Shown here: one piece after another, positions 25,401-36,865 of the stretch
How positions within the stretch are numbered: the first letter of the stretch is position 1
Layout: the number at the start of each line of letters is the position of its first letter
Source: Bolinopsis microptera
Taxonomy: Eukaryota; Ctenophora; Tentaculata; Lobata; Bolinopsidae
Length of the DNA: 64,000 bases
Direction: 5' to 3'
NCBI RefSeq assembly: GCF_026151205.1
Contig: NC_087084.1
Location: forward strand, 9,630,453 to 9,694,452
Notes under the pieces: model-generated
What the model was told of the DNA's origin: nothing
Database searches by the model: none
Seen by the model: the letters and a program-made list of their open reading frames with translations, nothing else
Translations under genes and position numbers: made by a program

Positions 25401-25883
25401 AAACTGGTAGAAAACAAAATCAAACAAATATTTGTCCTGCCACCAACTATCCATGCTTCTATAGCCGTCATAGTATGACGTCGTGATAAGCATTGGCAGA
25501 CTCTAACAAAACATGAAACCAAAAACACGATGTGAGCTTTAACCAACAAACCATGCAAAGAATCATGAAATAGTCAAACAGACTCATATTAACCTATCCT
25601 CTACGCCACTGTCACAACAAAAAACACGATATTTATTGCTTATTTATACAACTCATGACCTAGGAAATTGTTATAACTTAACGACCTGGTTAAGTTAATG
25701 AAAATAACTTAATTAATTTATATAATAACAGTTCACACAGACTCTGGACACCACAATATAAGAGCTTTGTAAAGAGAGTTAAAGTAATTGCTCTTATGGT
25801 GCAACTGCAAGTTAAAGTATGGTGATAAGAATATGATAATATTACAGATTAGCCAGGTGAGCGTTGACATGCGTGTAATTACT

Positions 25884-25990
25884 GTACCAGTGTACCAGTG
25901 TACCAGTGTACCAGTGTACCAGTGTACCAGTGTACCAGTGTACCAGTGTACCAGTGTACCAGTGTACCAGTGTACCAGTGTACCAGTGAG
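25884..25990 (+). repeat. 8-bp minisatellite (GTACCAGT)n
   Basis: About 13 near-perfect units of GTACCAGT. The period gives long open frames on both strands (Val/Pro/Tyr/Gln on +, Trp/Tyr/Thr/Gly on -) that are not genes. Confidence 0.95.
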
Positions 25991-26507
25991 GAGTAGGGAC
26001 AAGTGGGTTGATACTGTTCGCCAGATGCGCATACTTTAACCTTAAACCTTTACTATCTCAGTGTTTCTTCATGATCTTTATTCTTCAATTAGAGGATCTG
26101 TCCACATCCCCCCATTGTATTTGAGTCTGTCGTGTTTTGATATTTGTGCATTGTACTGGGGGTATAGCACATTGTACAGTAAAATCACAATTTACCGCGG
26201 AGTTTGTAGGAAAGCACATCTGAGGTGCTTTTTCTCAGGTGCTACTTCTCAGGCGCAATGTCTCAGGTGCTATTTCTCAGTTGGTACTGTCTAGTGTCTA
26301 CCTGGTGCTGTTTTGCGGTAAATCAGGTTTTACTAGCCAGTACTACGAGGTTGTACAGTGTGTACAAACTAGAACCAGTGCATTAACCTCCCGAGACTGT
26401 CGAGTCAGCCAAAACCCGGTAAGGCCAAAACCTGATACTAATCTGATATGGCAGCACGCTCAGAGTTAGGAGAAGGTGGCACGGTTGTCACGTGACATTA
26501 TTCTGAA

Positions 26508-27465
26508 TACCATCCTGCTTCTCCTACCCCATTATCCTGCTTATCCTAGCTCATTATCCTGCTTCTCCTAGCTCATTATCCTGCTTCTCCTAGCTCATTA
26601 TCCTGCTTCTCCTACCTCATTATCCTGCTTCAATTCCATCCTGCTTCTCCTACCCCATTATCCTGCTTATCCTAGCTCATTATCCTGCTTCTCCTACCTC
26701 ATTATCCTGCTTCAATTCTCCTAGCTCATTATTCTGCTTCTCCTAGCTCATTATTCTGCTTCTCCTAGCTCATTATTCTGCTTATCCTAGCTCATTATCC
26801 TGCTTCTCCTAGCTCATTATCCTGCTTCTCCTAGCTCATTATCCTGCTTCTCCTAGCTCATTATCCTGCTTCTCCTACCTCATTATCCTGCTTCTCCTAG
26901 CTCATTATCCTGCTTCTCCTAGCTCATTATCCTGCTTCAATTCTCCTAGCTCATTATCCTGCTTCTCCTAGCTCATTATCCTGCTTCAATTCTCCTAGCT
27001 CATTATCCTGCTTCTCCTAGCTCATTATCCTGCTTCTCCTACCTCATTATCCTGCTTCTCCTAGCTCATTATCCTGCTTCTCCTAGCTCATTATCCTGCT
27101 TCAATTCTCCTAGCTCATTATCCTGCTTCTCCTAGCTCATTATCCTGCTTCAATTCTCCTAGCTCATTATCCTGCTTCTCCTAGCTCATTATCCTGCTTC
27201 TCCTAGCTCATTATCCTGCTTCTCCTAGCTCATTATCCTGCTTCTCCTAGCTCATTATCCTGCTTCTCCTAGCTCATTATCCTGCTTCTCCTAGCTCATT
27301 ATCCTGCTTCTCCTAGCTCATTATCCTGCTTCTCCTAGCTCATTATCCTGCTTCTCCTACCTCATTATCCTGCTTCTCCTAGCTCATTATCCTGCTTCTC
27401 CTAGCTCATTATTCTGCTTCTCCTAGCTCATTATTCTGCTTCTCCTAGCTCATTATTCTGTGTTT
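26508..27465 (+). repeat. 22-bp minisatellite, about 40 units
   Basis: Unit CTCATTATCCTGCTTCTCCTAG, with variants (CTACCTC, TTATTCTG) and longer units carrying an extra CAATT block that recurs in a higher-order pattern. It is nearly 1 kb long and directly tandem without spacers. No coding role. Confidence 0.95.
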
Positions 27466-27765
27466 CCTGCATCGCAACTTGATTTATTTTCGATGTAACT
27501 TAATTCTAACATTCCCGTTAGTGTAATGGTGTCGAAATGTTTTGTACTGAATTATTTTAATAACTGATTAACTGTACAGCTACAATCCTGTTCCTAAATA
27601 TGTAGATATGAGTAGAGGTATTGAGTAGAGGTATTCACAATATTGAGTGCAGAGTATGCGGAGTATTTGTGTGCTGCGCAGGAAGTTATTGTTTAGTTAA
27701 GGTGACCGCGTGAGTACCAGTTGCGTGTGTTGCACTGTTTTAGTTGTGCACATTGTTGTTGTAGT

Positions 27766-27832
27766 TACCTGGGGACCTCAGGCTATCATGTTCATAAATT
27801 AGGCGGAATGACAGGCTGAGCGCGGCCCAGTA
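27766..27832 (+). repeat. Short dispersed repeat, copy A
   Basis: About 67 bp from TACCTGGGGACCTCAGG to GCGCGGCCCAGTA. The reverse complement recurs, diverged, at 34098-34175. It is unusually GC-rich for the window. Confidence 0.65.
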
Positions 27833-28689
27833 CATAATGTTGTAGATGTTTTGAGTTGCCGTATACTGTTCAGAGTTTGGTTGCTTAACTACTATTCAGA
27901 ACAATTTCGATTCGTAAATGCTTACTTTGCTTATAATTGTAATAGTATGCTGGCTGATATAATAGTATTATTAATACATCAGCTAATATAATATATGTAA
28001 CATATTCGAAGGAGGAATTGTCAGATTCAGGATTAACTTTGTGATTGCCCGACTGGCGCTGGGACTATCACCTCAAACCCGAGGAACTTGATTAACTTTA
28101 CATTATGAATCTATAACGTCATTGGTTACTCTTAATTAAGTTTAATTCAAAGTAATAACTTAATTAATAATGCTAAATGTTTCCAACAGTGACATCAAAA
28201 TCACATTATACAATTGCTAGATGAATATATCTTTTAATCGTAACGTTTGAGGATTTGTCGTGGAAAAGATAACACCCTCGATTTTGTTTTTGTTTGATCC
28301 CGTCTTCACTTTCTACTGGAAAATAATCGCGCCATTGGTCAATTGCTGTATTTTAATTTACAATTCAAACGATTTACCGCAGTTACAAGGTGACGTAATT
28401 TTAATTAAATATTTCAAACCAGACATTAATTTCACGGACCACTAGTCCAGTAATGGGCACTGATCAGTGTTATCCTAAATAAATACATAATGCAGTTAGT
28501 TGGAAGTAGCACTTCTACTTATTGGTAACAAACGTGAACCATCCAATTAAAGATGAACTACCAGAGAACACAAATGGAATCTTGCTGAGTACCTGATAAG
28601 TACAGGTTTATCAAACGCAAAGGCGGGTAAACAGTTGGCTACTACCTCATACCACCACTATACTGATTACAGGGCTAGACCCTGTAGCT

Positions 28690-28950
28690 TTGTTGTGCTA
28701 AACACATCGTGAGGCAGCACGTATTGTCGTGCTAAACGAGAGACGGTATGCACCTCCTAGCTATGTGTTATCATGGCAGCACGTATTGTCGTGCTAAACA
28801 GCGCGGATTGTCGTGAGACAGCACGAGAGACGGTATGCACCTCCTAGCTATGTGTTATCATGGCAGCACGTATTGTCGTGCTAAACAGCGCGGATTGTCG
28901 TGCTAAACGAGAGACGGTATGCACCTCCTAGCTATGTGTTATCATGTAAG
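28690..28950 (+). repeat. Complex tandem repeat with small hairpins
   Basis: About three units built from the blocks GAGACGGTATGCACCTCC, TAGCTATGTGTTATCATG and AGCACGTATTGTCGTGCT. The last block is a 6-bp-stem hairpin (AGCACG/CGTGCT). Block order varies between units. Confidence 0.8.
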
Positions 28951-28981
28951 AGCCTGCTAATCAGGAACATGGTGAGCTTAC

Positions 28982-29070
28982 CTGTGTTACTTCTGTTGTT
29001 TTCTCCACCGAGTGAGGGACACTGTGAGAGGTAATGTCATTCCCTGCCACGCTGTAGCTCTGCTTCCTTT
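28982..29070 (-). CDS. Candidate internal exon (unlinked)
   Basis: An 89-bp open segment bounded on the minus strand by an AG acceptor (CTACAG) and a strong GTAAGC donor. It reads 29 codons of polar sequence (including SYSVAGNDITSHSVPHSVEK). Entry phase 1 matches the exit phase of the candidate first exon at 31144-31216; its exit phase (0) does not match entry into 21491-21557 (phase 1), so a linking exon would be needed. The acceptor lacks a good pyrimidine tract. Confidence 0.3.
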
Positions 29071-29086
29071 CTGTAGTCACCTGTAG

Positions 29087-29230
29087 TCACTAATCTCCAG
29101 ATGTAGTCACCTGCTGTAGTCACTAATATCCAAGTGTAGTCACCTGCTGTAGTCACTAATCTCCAAGTGTAGTCACCTGCTGTAGTCACTAATCTCCAAG
29201 TGTAGTCACCTGCTGTAGTCACTAATCTCC
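29087..29230 (+). repeat. 33-bp tandem repeat
   Basis: About four units of TGTAGTCACCTGCTGTAGTC plus ACTAATCTCCAAG. It begins next to the candidate exon at 28982-29070. The ORF on the minus strand is an artefact of the 33-bp period. Confidence 0.9.
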
Positions 29231-31143
29231 ACTCCCAAGGTACCTCACAACTATGTTATTTAACACCAGTTTATACTGTTTTATCACTAGTAGTGTGCTA
29301 TAAATGTCACTATTGTAAGTTGATTACTATCCACTATCCAGTCTCCGTTGTCTACAGACCAGGCCGTCTTGTAATCTCGTTATTCTGCACTGTGTATTAG
29401 AGCAGCGCTGTCTTTTTTTTACTTTCACCTGAAAATAATTCACTTACTAACACGTGCAATACTTACAGGACTTCAAACTAATGCACGTGTAAGCGTATCA
29501 GTTTGAAGTAGCGACTTATAGTAATTGTAGTACTAGTAGCTATCGTTTACCGAAACTTATTAGCTTACCCTGCACTGTAAGTTTACAATTATATCCATTA
29601 CTTAGCTACATTGATAATTAAATAATTTAAGATGCTCCTTTAGATCATTAAGGTCACGTGTAAGATCACGTGTAAGCTGAGACAATGGTAGTTTAAATTC
29701 TGCTACTCATCTACCATGATACCATCATGACTCGTGTTTTCTTTATAGTTTTGTTAAATTTATTGTTATTTTAAATTTAAACGTGCCAACATAGGTGACA
29801 GTTCCTCGGTAATTAGCGCGTGTTTTAATGGGTAACATTCCTTTTGCAACATACCTTTGTAAATTCCACTGTCTGTTTATTTGTTTTATACCCAACTCGG
29901 TTAACTGGTACACTTTTGATCTACGTTTATTGATGATAATATAGTACCGATAGTTTTTAAATAGTATTAAAATGTACACCAGGAAATGATTATTATTTGC
30001 AGACAGTGTTCAGTTAACTGTAAAGCTGAGTACAGCTATAATATCTTGAATCTTGATCTTATAGATTCTCTTCTCGTTTATTCGACTCAACGAAAAGCGT
30101 AACGTTTTTGTTACATATTATCTTGTCATATGATTTTCAGGAATATTCAGTTTTGTTTGTTAGGGTTCGAGTTATAGGCTAAAGTTTGGTCGACTGTCGA
30201 GTAATAAAATGTGTTTATTTTGGTTTTCGTTGCTATTATGTTTATATATGTTTATTGTTTATTCAAGAAATGTGACCGGTTGAGACAACATATGACGTAT
30301 CTGTTTGTTTTAAAACTGTTATTTTAAATGTTTTCTCCGAACGAGTCTTGCATGCGACAATTATTGTTGTTGGGATCACCATACAATTGACCATACTTTG
30401 AGAGTATAAGATGCATTACGTATTACCTTCACTGGAGAGTTGTTGTTGAACCCTGTATCTGTTATATGTGGTAATGCGTGGCACGTACTACGAGCAAGCT
30501 ATTGCTTAATATTTATTAATACTTTGATGAGCTGTGTCGACAGTCTTCATTTACGTTTGATCGACTATCTGTCTTGATTTACTTACGATCAGCAATCTGT
30601 CTTCATTAACTTACGATCAACAATCTGTCTTTTATAGTTTAAGATTCATGTTGTGAGTCTCAAACACAATTGTACCCACAGTCCTTGCCAGTGTAGTTGA
30701 ACTTGTGTAGCTGAACTTGTTAAAGCCTCATTGGATAGTTGACTGATTGTACGTATCGGTTAATACATCTAACTGCAAACATTGCTTTTATTGGCTTGAT
30801 GGTGCATATACTGCATAGTGCATATCAACTTGACGGTGCATATAGTGCATATTGGCTTGACAGTGCATGTAGTGCAATCAATTATTCGGAGATTTAGTCC
30901 CGATTCATTTAGCGAAATTGAAATGACAAGATCTGTTCAGTTTCTGAAGAAAATAAAAAAAGATTCTTTATACATGATTTACTATCCGTGTACACCGTGC
31001 TGAAAATACAGCGGATCATTAGTGAGCAGGCGGTGTACAAGTGCCTGGGTGAAAACACTAAAGACCGTGCTATAAATTTGTCACTTATATAGAAATATAA
31101 TACCATGTTACACACCTCCACAGAGCTATAACTACAGATTTAC
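29231..31143. other. Non-coding stretch
   Basis: AT-rich, no gene found. Short local tandem motifs occur near 30535-30640 (GATCARCAATCTGTCTT-like, three units) and 30797-30870 (GGTGCATATAGTGCATA-like, three units). ORFs at 29743-29979 and 30818-31121 have no support. Confidence 0.5.
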
Positions 31144-31216
31144 CAGGGATCACATTGGTAAGCATTAGCGCCGAGGTAGGTACGTCCCTTTCTCTGTGTG
31201 TATCCCGCGTAGCCAT
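31144..31216 (-). CDS. Candidate first coding exon
   Basis: A minus-strand ATG in an excellent Kozak context (ACCATGG, 31216-31214) opens 24 codons beginning MATRDTHRERD and ends at a GTAAAT donor in phase 1, which matches the candidate exon at 28982-29070. It could be the 5' end of the minus-strand gene at 15.5-21.6 kb. The link is unproven. An in-frame ATG also occurs three codons upstream. Confidence 0.3.
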
Positions 31217-31886
31217 GGTTATCATGCTGTTATTCTTCCCTTGTTGTCTACAGGAATTCCTTGTTATAGTTTGTCAGGAATTACTCTATTCTTTCAACCA
31301 CTATGAGTACGATGGGTGATGGTGATTCTAGCTCCTATACATTTATATTTTACATTAGTTTATTTCTGCTAATATAACGTTATAAGCTTATTTTGGTTTC
31401 ATTTCAGCTACTCAAAGCTTTTTTGTACGCTCAGATTGCACACAATGCGTTATGCCTGGTGCTCCTGCCCGCTCTCCCCTTTCTTAAGTTCATTCTTTTG
31501 TTCAGCGTGCCGTCCCTCTTTCTTCGCGCTTGTTTCTTTTTTCCCTTCCCTCTCTTCTCATTGCACAACCCTGTCATTTCCTATCAACAGCTCCTAGTGG
31601 CGCCTTATCTTTTCTCTCCGTAGCTCATTTAAATTAATTGCCACCTTTCAACCATACATTTTATTTAATCTTACTCCTGAGACACTGATCACTACACGAC
31701 TAAATGGGCTCTAAAATTTGACAATTATTTTTTAATGATAGTTTAATTTAAATTAATGATAATCTAATGTAATTTAACAATATTATTTTATTGATACCAG
31801 ACATATCCTCATAGTGTTCATTTGACATATTGTCATTCATTTCTAATTTCTCCTCACACTAACCACCTTATAACAGAGTAGCAAAC

Positions 31887-33638
31887 ATGGTTGTAGAACT
31901 TAAGAATGTGGCGGAGTTTGACAGTTTGGTTATCCAAGGTTCAGCTGACAACCAGCTCGTTGTGGTGGACTTCTCTGCTGAGTGGTGCCCTCCGTGCAAA
32001 ATGTGAGTTTGGTTTTATAAAAGTAATTACAACACTACAACTAATTACAACACTATTTTAATGTTGCCATGGGGTGGCAAGTCCCAATTCATCGTAGTCC
32101 GATAGTGCAAAATGTGAGTTTGGTTTTGTATGTGGTGTTTTCAAAGAGACTGTCATGTTTTCAAAAGGGTGTAATTCCCGTGACATATGATATTTATAAA
32201 GGGATCCTAGATCCCTGTATACTGTATAGCTGTATGAATGCTTTACGTACACCTCCAATACTGCGCACTTTTTGTGCACTGTCTGCGCACTTTTTGTGCA
32301 CTGTCTGTACACTGTCTATGCACTGTTTGTGCATACCTTACTCGGGATTATTACGGCGGGTTTATTAACGACCGGTTAAAATATGGTTCGGGAAAAATAT
32401 GGCGAAATTGCTCAAAACCCACCACATTTTCCCGGTCGCCATTTTACCGGTGTCCAAACTTTCAATTTTAGATTCAAAAATTTTGTCTCAGATGTAAATT
32501 TCCTTATTAGAGATACTGATAAGCAAGTTTAGAAATTTTCGCATTGCTAAAACTTGTGAAACAAGTCGAATTATCAATAATTGTTGAAAATAGACAGAAT
32601 TTCGTCGAGCTGGTATTTTAGAGGCAATTAATTACACGCAATTCCCTGAACAGGATTCCTTTAAGGACTTATAAACTTGTGGACTATTGATAGTGAGATT
32701 GTTGTTACTTATAGGAATTTTTTGTGATCCCCTTTCTGCTGGTAGTAACGTGTTGGTAGTCTAGCACTCTAGCAAATTCGTTGTTTTGAATTAGCATTAA
32801 ATGTTTACGTTTATCAAATTTACCGTTTATCAAATAACCATCAAATAACCATGGGCAAAAAGGTTAATTTTTTGCAATTTTAGCCAAATGAAGTCGAAAA
32901 ACCTACAACAAGTGTCCCAATAGTCTTCTTTAGTGAATATAAGACAACGATTAAAATATGAGCACCCATACCCCTTGGGAACCCTAAAAGCTGAGACGGC
33001 GGGTTTATTAACGACCGGTGAAAATGTGGTTCGGGAAAAATATGGCGAAATTACCCTAAACCCGCCACTTTATCCCGGTCATAATAATCCCGAGTAAGGT
33101 ATTCTAGATTTAACTGTCATTACTTTCAGGATCGCACCAAAATACGAAGCGTTATCTAAAAAAGAGACCTCTGTTAAATTCTACAAGGTTGATGTGGATG
33201 TTGCTGATGATGTATCTCAGAAAGCTGGGATATCGTAAGTTTTACAACGGCCATCTAATAATTAGACAGGACTTTGTTGAATTTTATATCATGATTCCGT
33301 CAAATGATTGATCAGTTATAAGTCTGAGATTTGACATGTTCTAGGTGCTTCCAGGGGCAGGGGTTGAAATAGTTTCTGCATATTATATAATCTTATAATC
33401 AATCTCGGATAATTTGATTAACTTGATGAATACACTCCCGCCTACTTTCTACAAAAGTGACAGGCTACATTTTTATTTATTCATATCTCTTCAAAAGTGA
33501 CATTTTTATTTATTCATATTTATCACCCACTTCAGATGCATGCCTACCTTCAAGTTTTACAAGAATGGAGAGTGTGTAGAAACACTCGAAGGAGCGTCTG
33601 AGGATAAGTTAAAGGCTCTTGTTGCAAAGCATAAATAG
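31887..33638 (+). CDS. Thioredoxin (3 exons, 107 aa)
   Basis: Small dithiol-disulfide oxidoreductase of the cytosol or nucleus, normally reduced by thioredoxin reductase. Exons: 31887-32002, 33130-33234, 33536-33638; junction phases match and the stop is TAG. The single thioredoxin fold has the active site WCPPC (C34, C37), the conserved VDFSAEW strand before it, and the cis-proline in CMPTF (P77). Length is normal for the family (about 105 aa) and there is no signal peptide. The usual animal active site is WCGPC; the Gly-to-Pro change at position 35 is the main oddity and would be expected to alter redox potential or partner choice (inference). Intron 1 contains a MITE (32336-33099). Confidence 0.96.
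32336..33099 (+). mobile_element. Tc1/mariner-like MITE, 764 bp, in thioredoxin intron 1
   Basis: Ends CCTTACTCGGGATTATTA and its complement TAATAATCCCGAGTAAGG form an 18-bp perfect inverted repeat flanked by TA on both sides (32334-32335, 33100-33101). A roughly 90-bp subterminal block (GCGGGTTTATTAACGACCGG...) near the left end recurs in direct orientation near the right end (32354-32450 and 32999-33085). No transposase. A TA target duplication fits Tc1/mariner or a related TA-targeting superfamily. Confidence 0.8.
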
Positions 33639-34097
33639 ATAATTGCTTTGAAATATCCTTAAGAAACACTATTACTGTTACACAATATTTTTGAGATGAA
33701 AAGTTGTAGTTTGGAATTTTGTGTTAGCATATTTTGTAAATGATTGCAGCACAATTTTTAGATGCATTTTTCGCAATGTTCCATTTTAATAATGGATTTT
33801 GCGGCGATTTAATTTCCTTATTATTATTATTATGACTATAACCTACAAAGTTGTACTTGTATATATACCTACCTATTATTGTTTGTTCATTAATTGATAA
33901 TTGGATGTTTTATATTTGTTAATCAGCCATATGTGAGATAATTAGACTCGAGAAAATCAACAGAAGGATCTTAACTGAAGATTTAGCGGAATTACTGAAT
34001 TAGCCATTATATAATAATCGTGGACAAGCTCTGACCTTTAGGGTGGGTACATTTTACCAACCCATCAGTCACAACGGATACATTTTGGGTTTGATTT

Positions 34098-34175
34098 TAC
34101 TGGGCCGCGCTCAGCCTGTCATTCCGCCAAATCTTTATTATGTTAATGAACATAATAGCCTGGGGTCCTCAGGTA
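34098..34175 (-). repeat. Short dispersed repeat, copy B
   Basis: Reverse complement of 27766-27832 with about a 10-bp insertion in the middle. Begins TACTGGGCCGCGCTCAGCC and ends GGGGTCCTCAGGTA. Confidence 0.65.
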
Positions 34176-34362
34176 AGGTTTGATTGTAAATACTTAGAAA
34201 TTGTGGTTATGATCTTAACAATGAGCTATCTTTAACGTTATATGAGAATCAATTATCACCGAATAATCACAAAAAATAACGTTTTTCTGTGATGAGGCAA
34301 GATTTCGACAAAGTCTTTAATTAAGTTGGTAATTTTTCTATGTTAGATTGTGTTAAACTTAC

Positions 34363-34594
34363 CCTTAGCAAGTACTTGACGAGCAGATAAAGTGACTTCA
34401 ACGCAACCAATACAAACAAAGATATAAAACCTAATGTTTATGATCCATGTAATGTCTATACTAAAGTAAAAGCCACAAATATTCAGCGATAAAATGCAAG
34501 CACATAACGAATCAATTAACGAATCTACTAGTATACTGTTTTGTAAGGAAAAGTCTTCAGTTACAATATTCGTACAATCTGCAGTGGTCACCAT
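34363..34594 (-). CDS. Possible first exon of a membrane protein
   Basis: An ATG at 34594-34592 opens 77 codons up to a perfect GTAAGT donor (phase 1) at 34362. The sequence is hydrophobic and Cys-rich in its second half, compatible with one or two membrane segments. No following exon was identified downstream on the minus strand, where thioredoxin lies on the other strand. It may be chance. Confidence 0.22.
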
Positions 34595-36046
34595 GATAAT
34601 ATATCCGTTGGGGTTTTAATGTGAAGGTAGATGTTTAACAAGCTTTCAGCTTCCTGGTGAATTGGCTAGGGAGGGTCAAGGGAGTTGTTTGTAGCGCGAT
34701 GCACTACTGGGTCGCGCGCGCATCAAATAATGCTTCTCGCAACCACAGATCGGCGAGATGCGAAGGATTGACATCGTCAATCAAGGGAGTTGTTGGACGG
34801 ATTCCTTTTTAAGGGCGAGCAACGTTGATGGCGGGTTTTTTGGAAGCAATCTCGATCTATTGGAAATTCTTTTCCATGTCGTTACCGCTTTAGGGAACAG
34901 TGAGGTGGAATTATTATAGAGGTTCATATCTTAGATTACCATAAAAATGACCATAACTACGATGGTTAGACTTAGAGAGTCCTTTGCTTTTTAAGTAATA
35001 ATCCGTTGTTAATAAAATCCGTTTTGATCATTTTATTCCCAAAATTGCTGCTTAAAACTCGTTTAATCGGCTCTAACATTGTTATAACGTGGCAAAATGT
35101 TTTCTCTGAGACCAACAGACCAAAACCCTAATACTCTACGTTAATAACTTACTCCTACCTAGCCGAATCCCTAACCCAAGCAAATACCCAAACCCTAACT
35201 CTAACAAGAAATTTGACCTGCTTCATTATATGAGTATGAGTATGACCATTACCATATCACGTGATCGAAACAGTTTCTCGCTGGTATCTAAACTTGTAAG
35301 GGAAACATTTTTACCCTATGTCAGTATGTTATGTGGGGTGATTCTTAAATAACGTTCAAGAATACGTTGATTAAGTTGATTTCAACTGCCGGCGGCTCAT
35401 ATTTAGAAAAATCGCGGCATCCGAGCGTGATTAAACACGCTTAGATATGCTACGATCTAGTCTCTTTAGTCTTAAGAGAGAAAAAGTATCAGTGTGAAGG
35501 ATTACTTATAAGTCCGGATTCTGGGCGTGGAATTCGAACCGTGCATTCCATAAAACGGGCATTTATAGTTGGCATCTTGTCTTTGTTCTAGTTATGGAAT
35601 TTAAACATTGGTCTTAAATTCCAATTCCATCTCGTACTCCATTTTTCCATATTTCGGCAAGCTGCTGTGAAATGGTTAATTATGCATCAAGTTATGTATG
35701 AGCTACCACTAAACCAGCCACCAGGTACCAAGTTTTTAGAATTAAATCCGAGAAGAGCCGCCAGTCACTCCACATTATACACAATTATAGCCCATGCAAT
35801 GTTATTCAACAGTCAAACGTCATATTTTGAATTGCCCACATGGCGATCATACCGTCGACGTGAGCGTCATGGTTGCATTCTCGAACCAGACACGACTGTG
35901 TACATTAGCTCGAGTCAACATCTTATTTGCGTCAAAATCTTGACTGGATCATTAGGGACCACATGAAAAGAGCTCAGAGTCAGAGCACAGTGTCCATTAG
36001 TAATCAGAGCACCATGTCTCGTCATTCATCGGCAGGGCTCGTATAT

Positions 36047-36194
36047 CAGGGACAAAAGGAAATCGCGGCATGTACGGAATCGCGATTTTTCCCATTATTT
36101 GCGACAAATTTTATGTATAGTTTAATGTATAGGCTGTTAAATTTCGCGGTATCGCGATTTTTGCCAAAATAATCGCGAAATCCTTTAGTCCCTG
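36047..36194 (+). mobile_element. hAT-type MITE, 148 bp
   Basis: Starts CAGGGACAAAAGGAAATCGCG and ends with its near complement (CGCGAAATCCTTTAGTCCCTG). It is flanked by a perfect 8-bp duplication TCGTATAT (36039-36046 and 36195-36202). CAGGG ends and 8-bp target duplications are typical of hAT elements. A different family from 905-1345. Confidence 0.9.
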
Positions 36195-36865
36195 TCGTAT
36201 ATGCGATTGAATGTTTCAAAAATCTTCTAAACACACTAAAATGCTTTTAAGATTATTTTAAGGAAGGACTTAAAATAAAAGGGAGGGAAACAACTTCTTC
36301 TCCCATTTACTAAACTACTTTCACTCAAATCACAACATTTGATGAGGTGTGTCCTATTCTTCCTCTTCTTCTCAAATGGTCGCCAGGTTTTGGCTTACCG
36401 CTTAAGATCGGGCTCCTCATCGGGTCCTCAGAAAGCTAGAAATGAACTAGCTCACCTCAAGGACTCCCAAAAATATAAGTCTAACCAAACGATAGAACTG
36501 GAACAGATCTCGGGAGTCTGGGAGAGCTGTTGCAAACTCAAAGAGAAGACAGGGACCTTTTCTACGGCCAACTCCTGCTGGGTACGTTAATTAGGACGTT
36601 CATTCCTTGTGAATTCAATATCCTTCCTAGTTCCTATGCCGGAGACCTGGGTGTCCGTGATAGATTTGGTAGATTTTAACCAAATTACAAACCCTCTTTG
36701 TCAAAACGTGTTTAATGTAGCTGATAATTGAACTTGAAGCTACATTAAGTTACCAGTTCCTTTATTCATATTGCGAAAGTTGGTTGAGCAACTGAGTACT
36801 AAAATATTTGGCCACATGGAAATGTTTGCTTTTTCTCCAGCACGTTATTTTCCTCCAGTAATTAA

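Larger units (their letters stand above)
22411..28981. other. Intergenic or large-intron region, no gene found
   Basis: No convincing coding exon on either strand. ORFs at 24099-24636 and 26061-26469 are short and domain-free. The stretch holds an 8-bp minisatellite (25884-25990), a 22-bp minisatellite (26508-27465), a short dispersed repeat (27766-27832) and a complex repeat cluster (28690-28950). The part 23.0-24.7 kb has few simple repeats and could hold regulatory sequence, but nothing specific can be shown. If the candidate exons at 29.0 and 31.2 kb belong to the minus-strand gene, this is intron. Confidence 0.5.

Noticed and set aside
25733-26039. Repetitive ORFs over the GTACCAGT array
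   Set aside because: Artefact of the 8-bp tandem repeat.
26508-27465. CRISPR-like array
   Set aside because: Units are directly tandem with no unique spacers, and the context is a eukaryotic genome.
31393-31623. Hydrophobic + ORF upstream of thioredoxin
   Set aside because: Low-complexity Phe/Leu/Pro translation of a pyrimidine-rich stretch; no start or exon evidence.
35520-35600. tRNA on the minus strand (B-box-like GGTTCGAATTCC)
   Set aside because: No matching A-box or cloverleaf could be built upstream.
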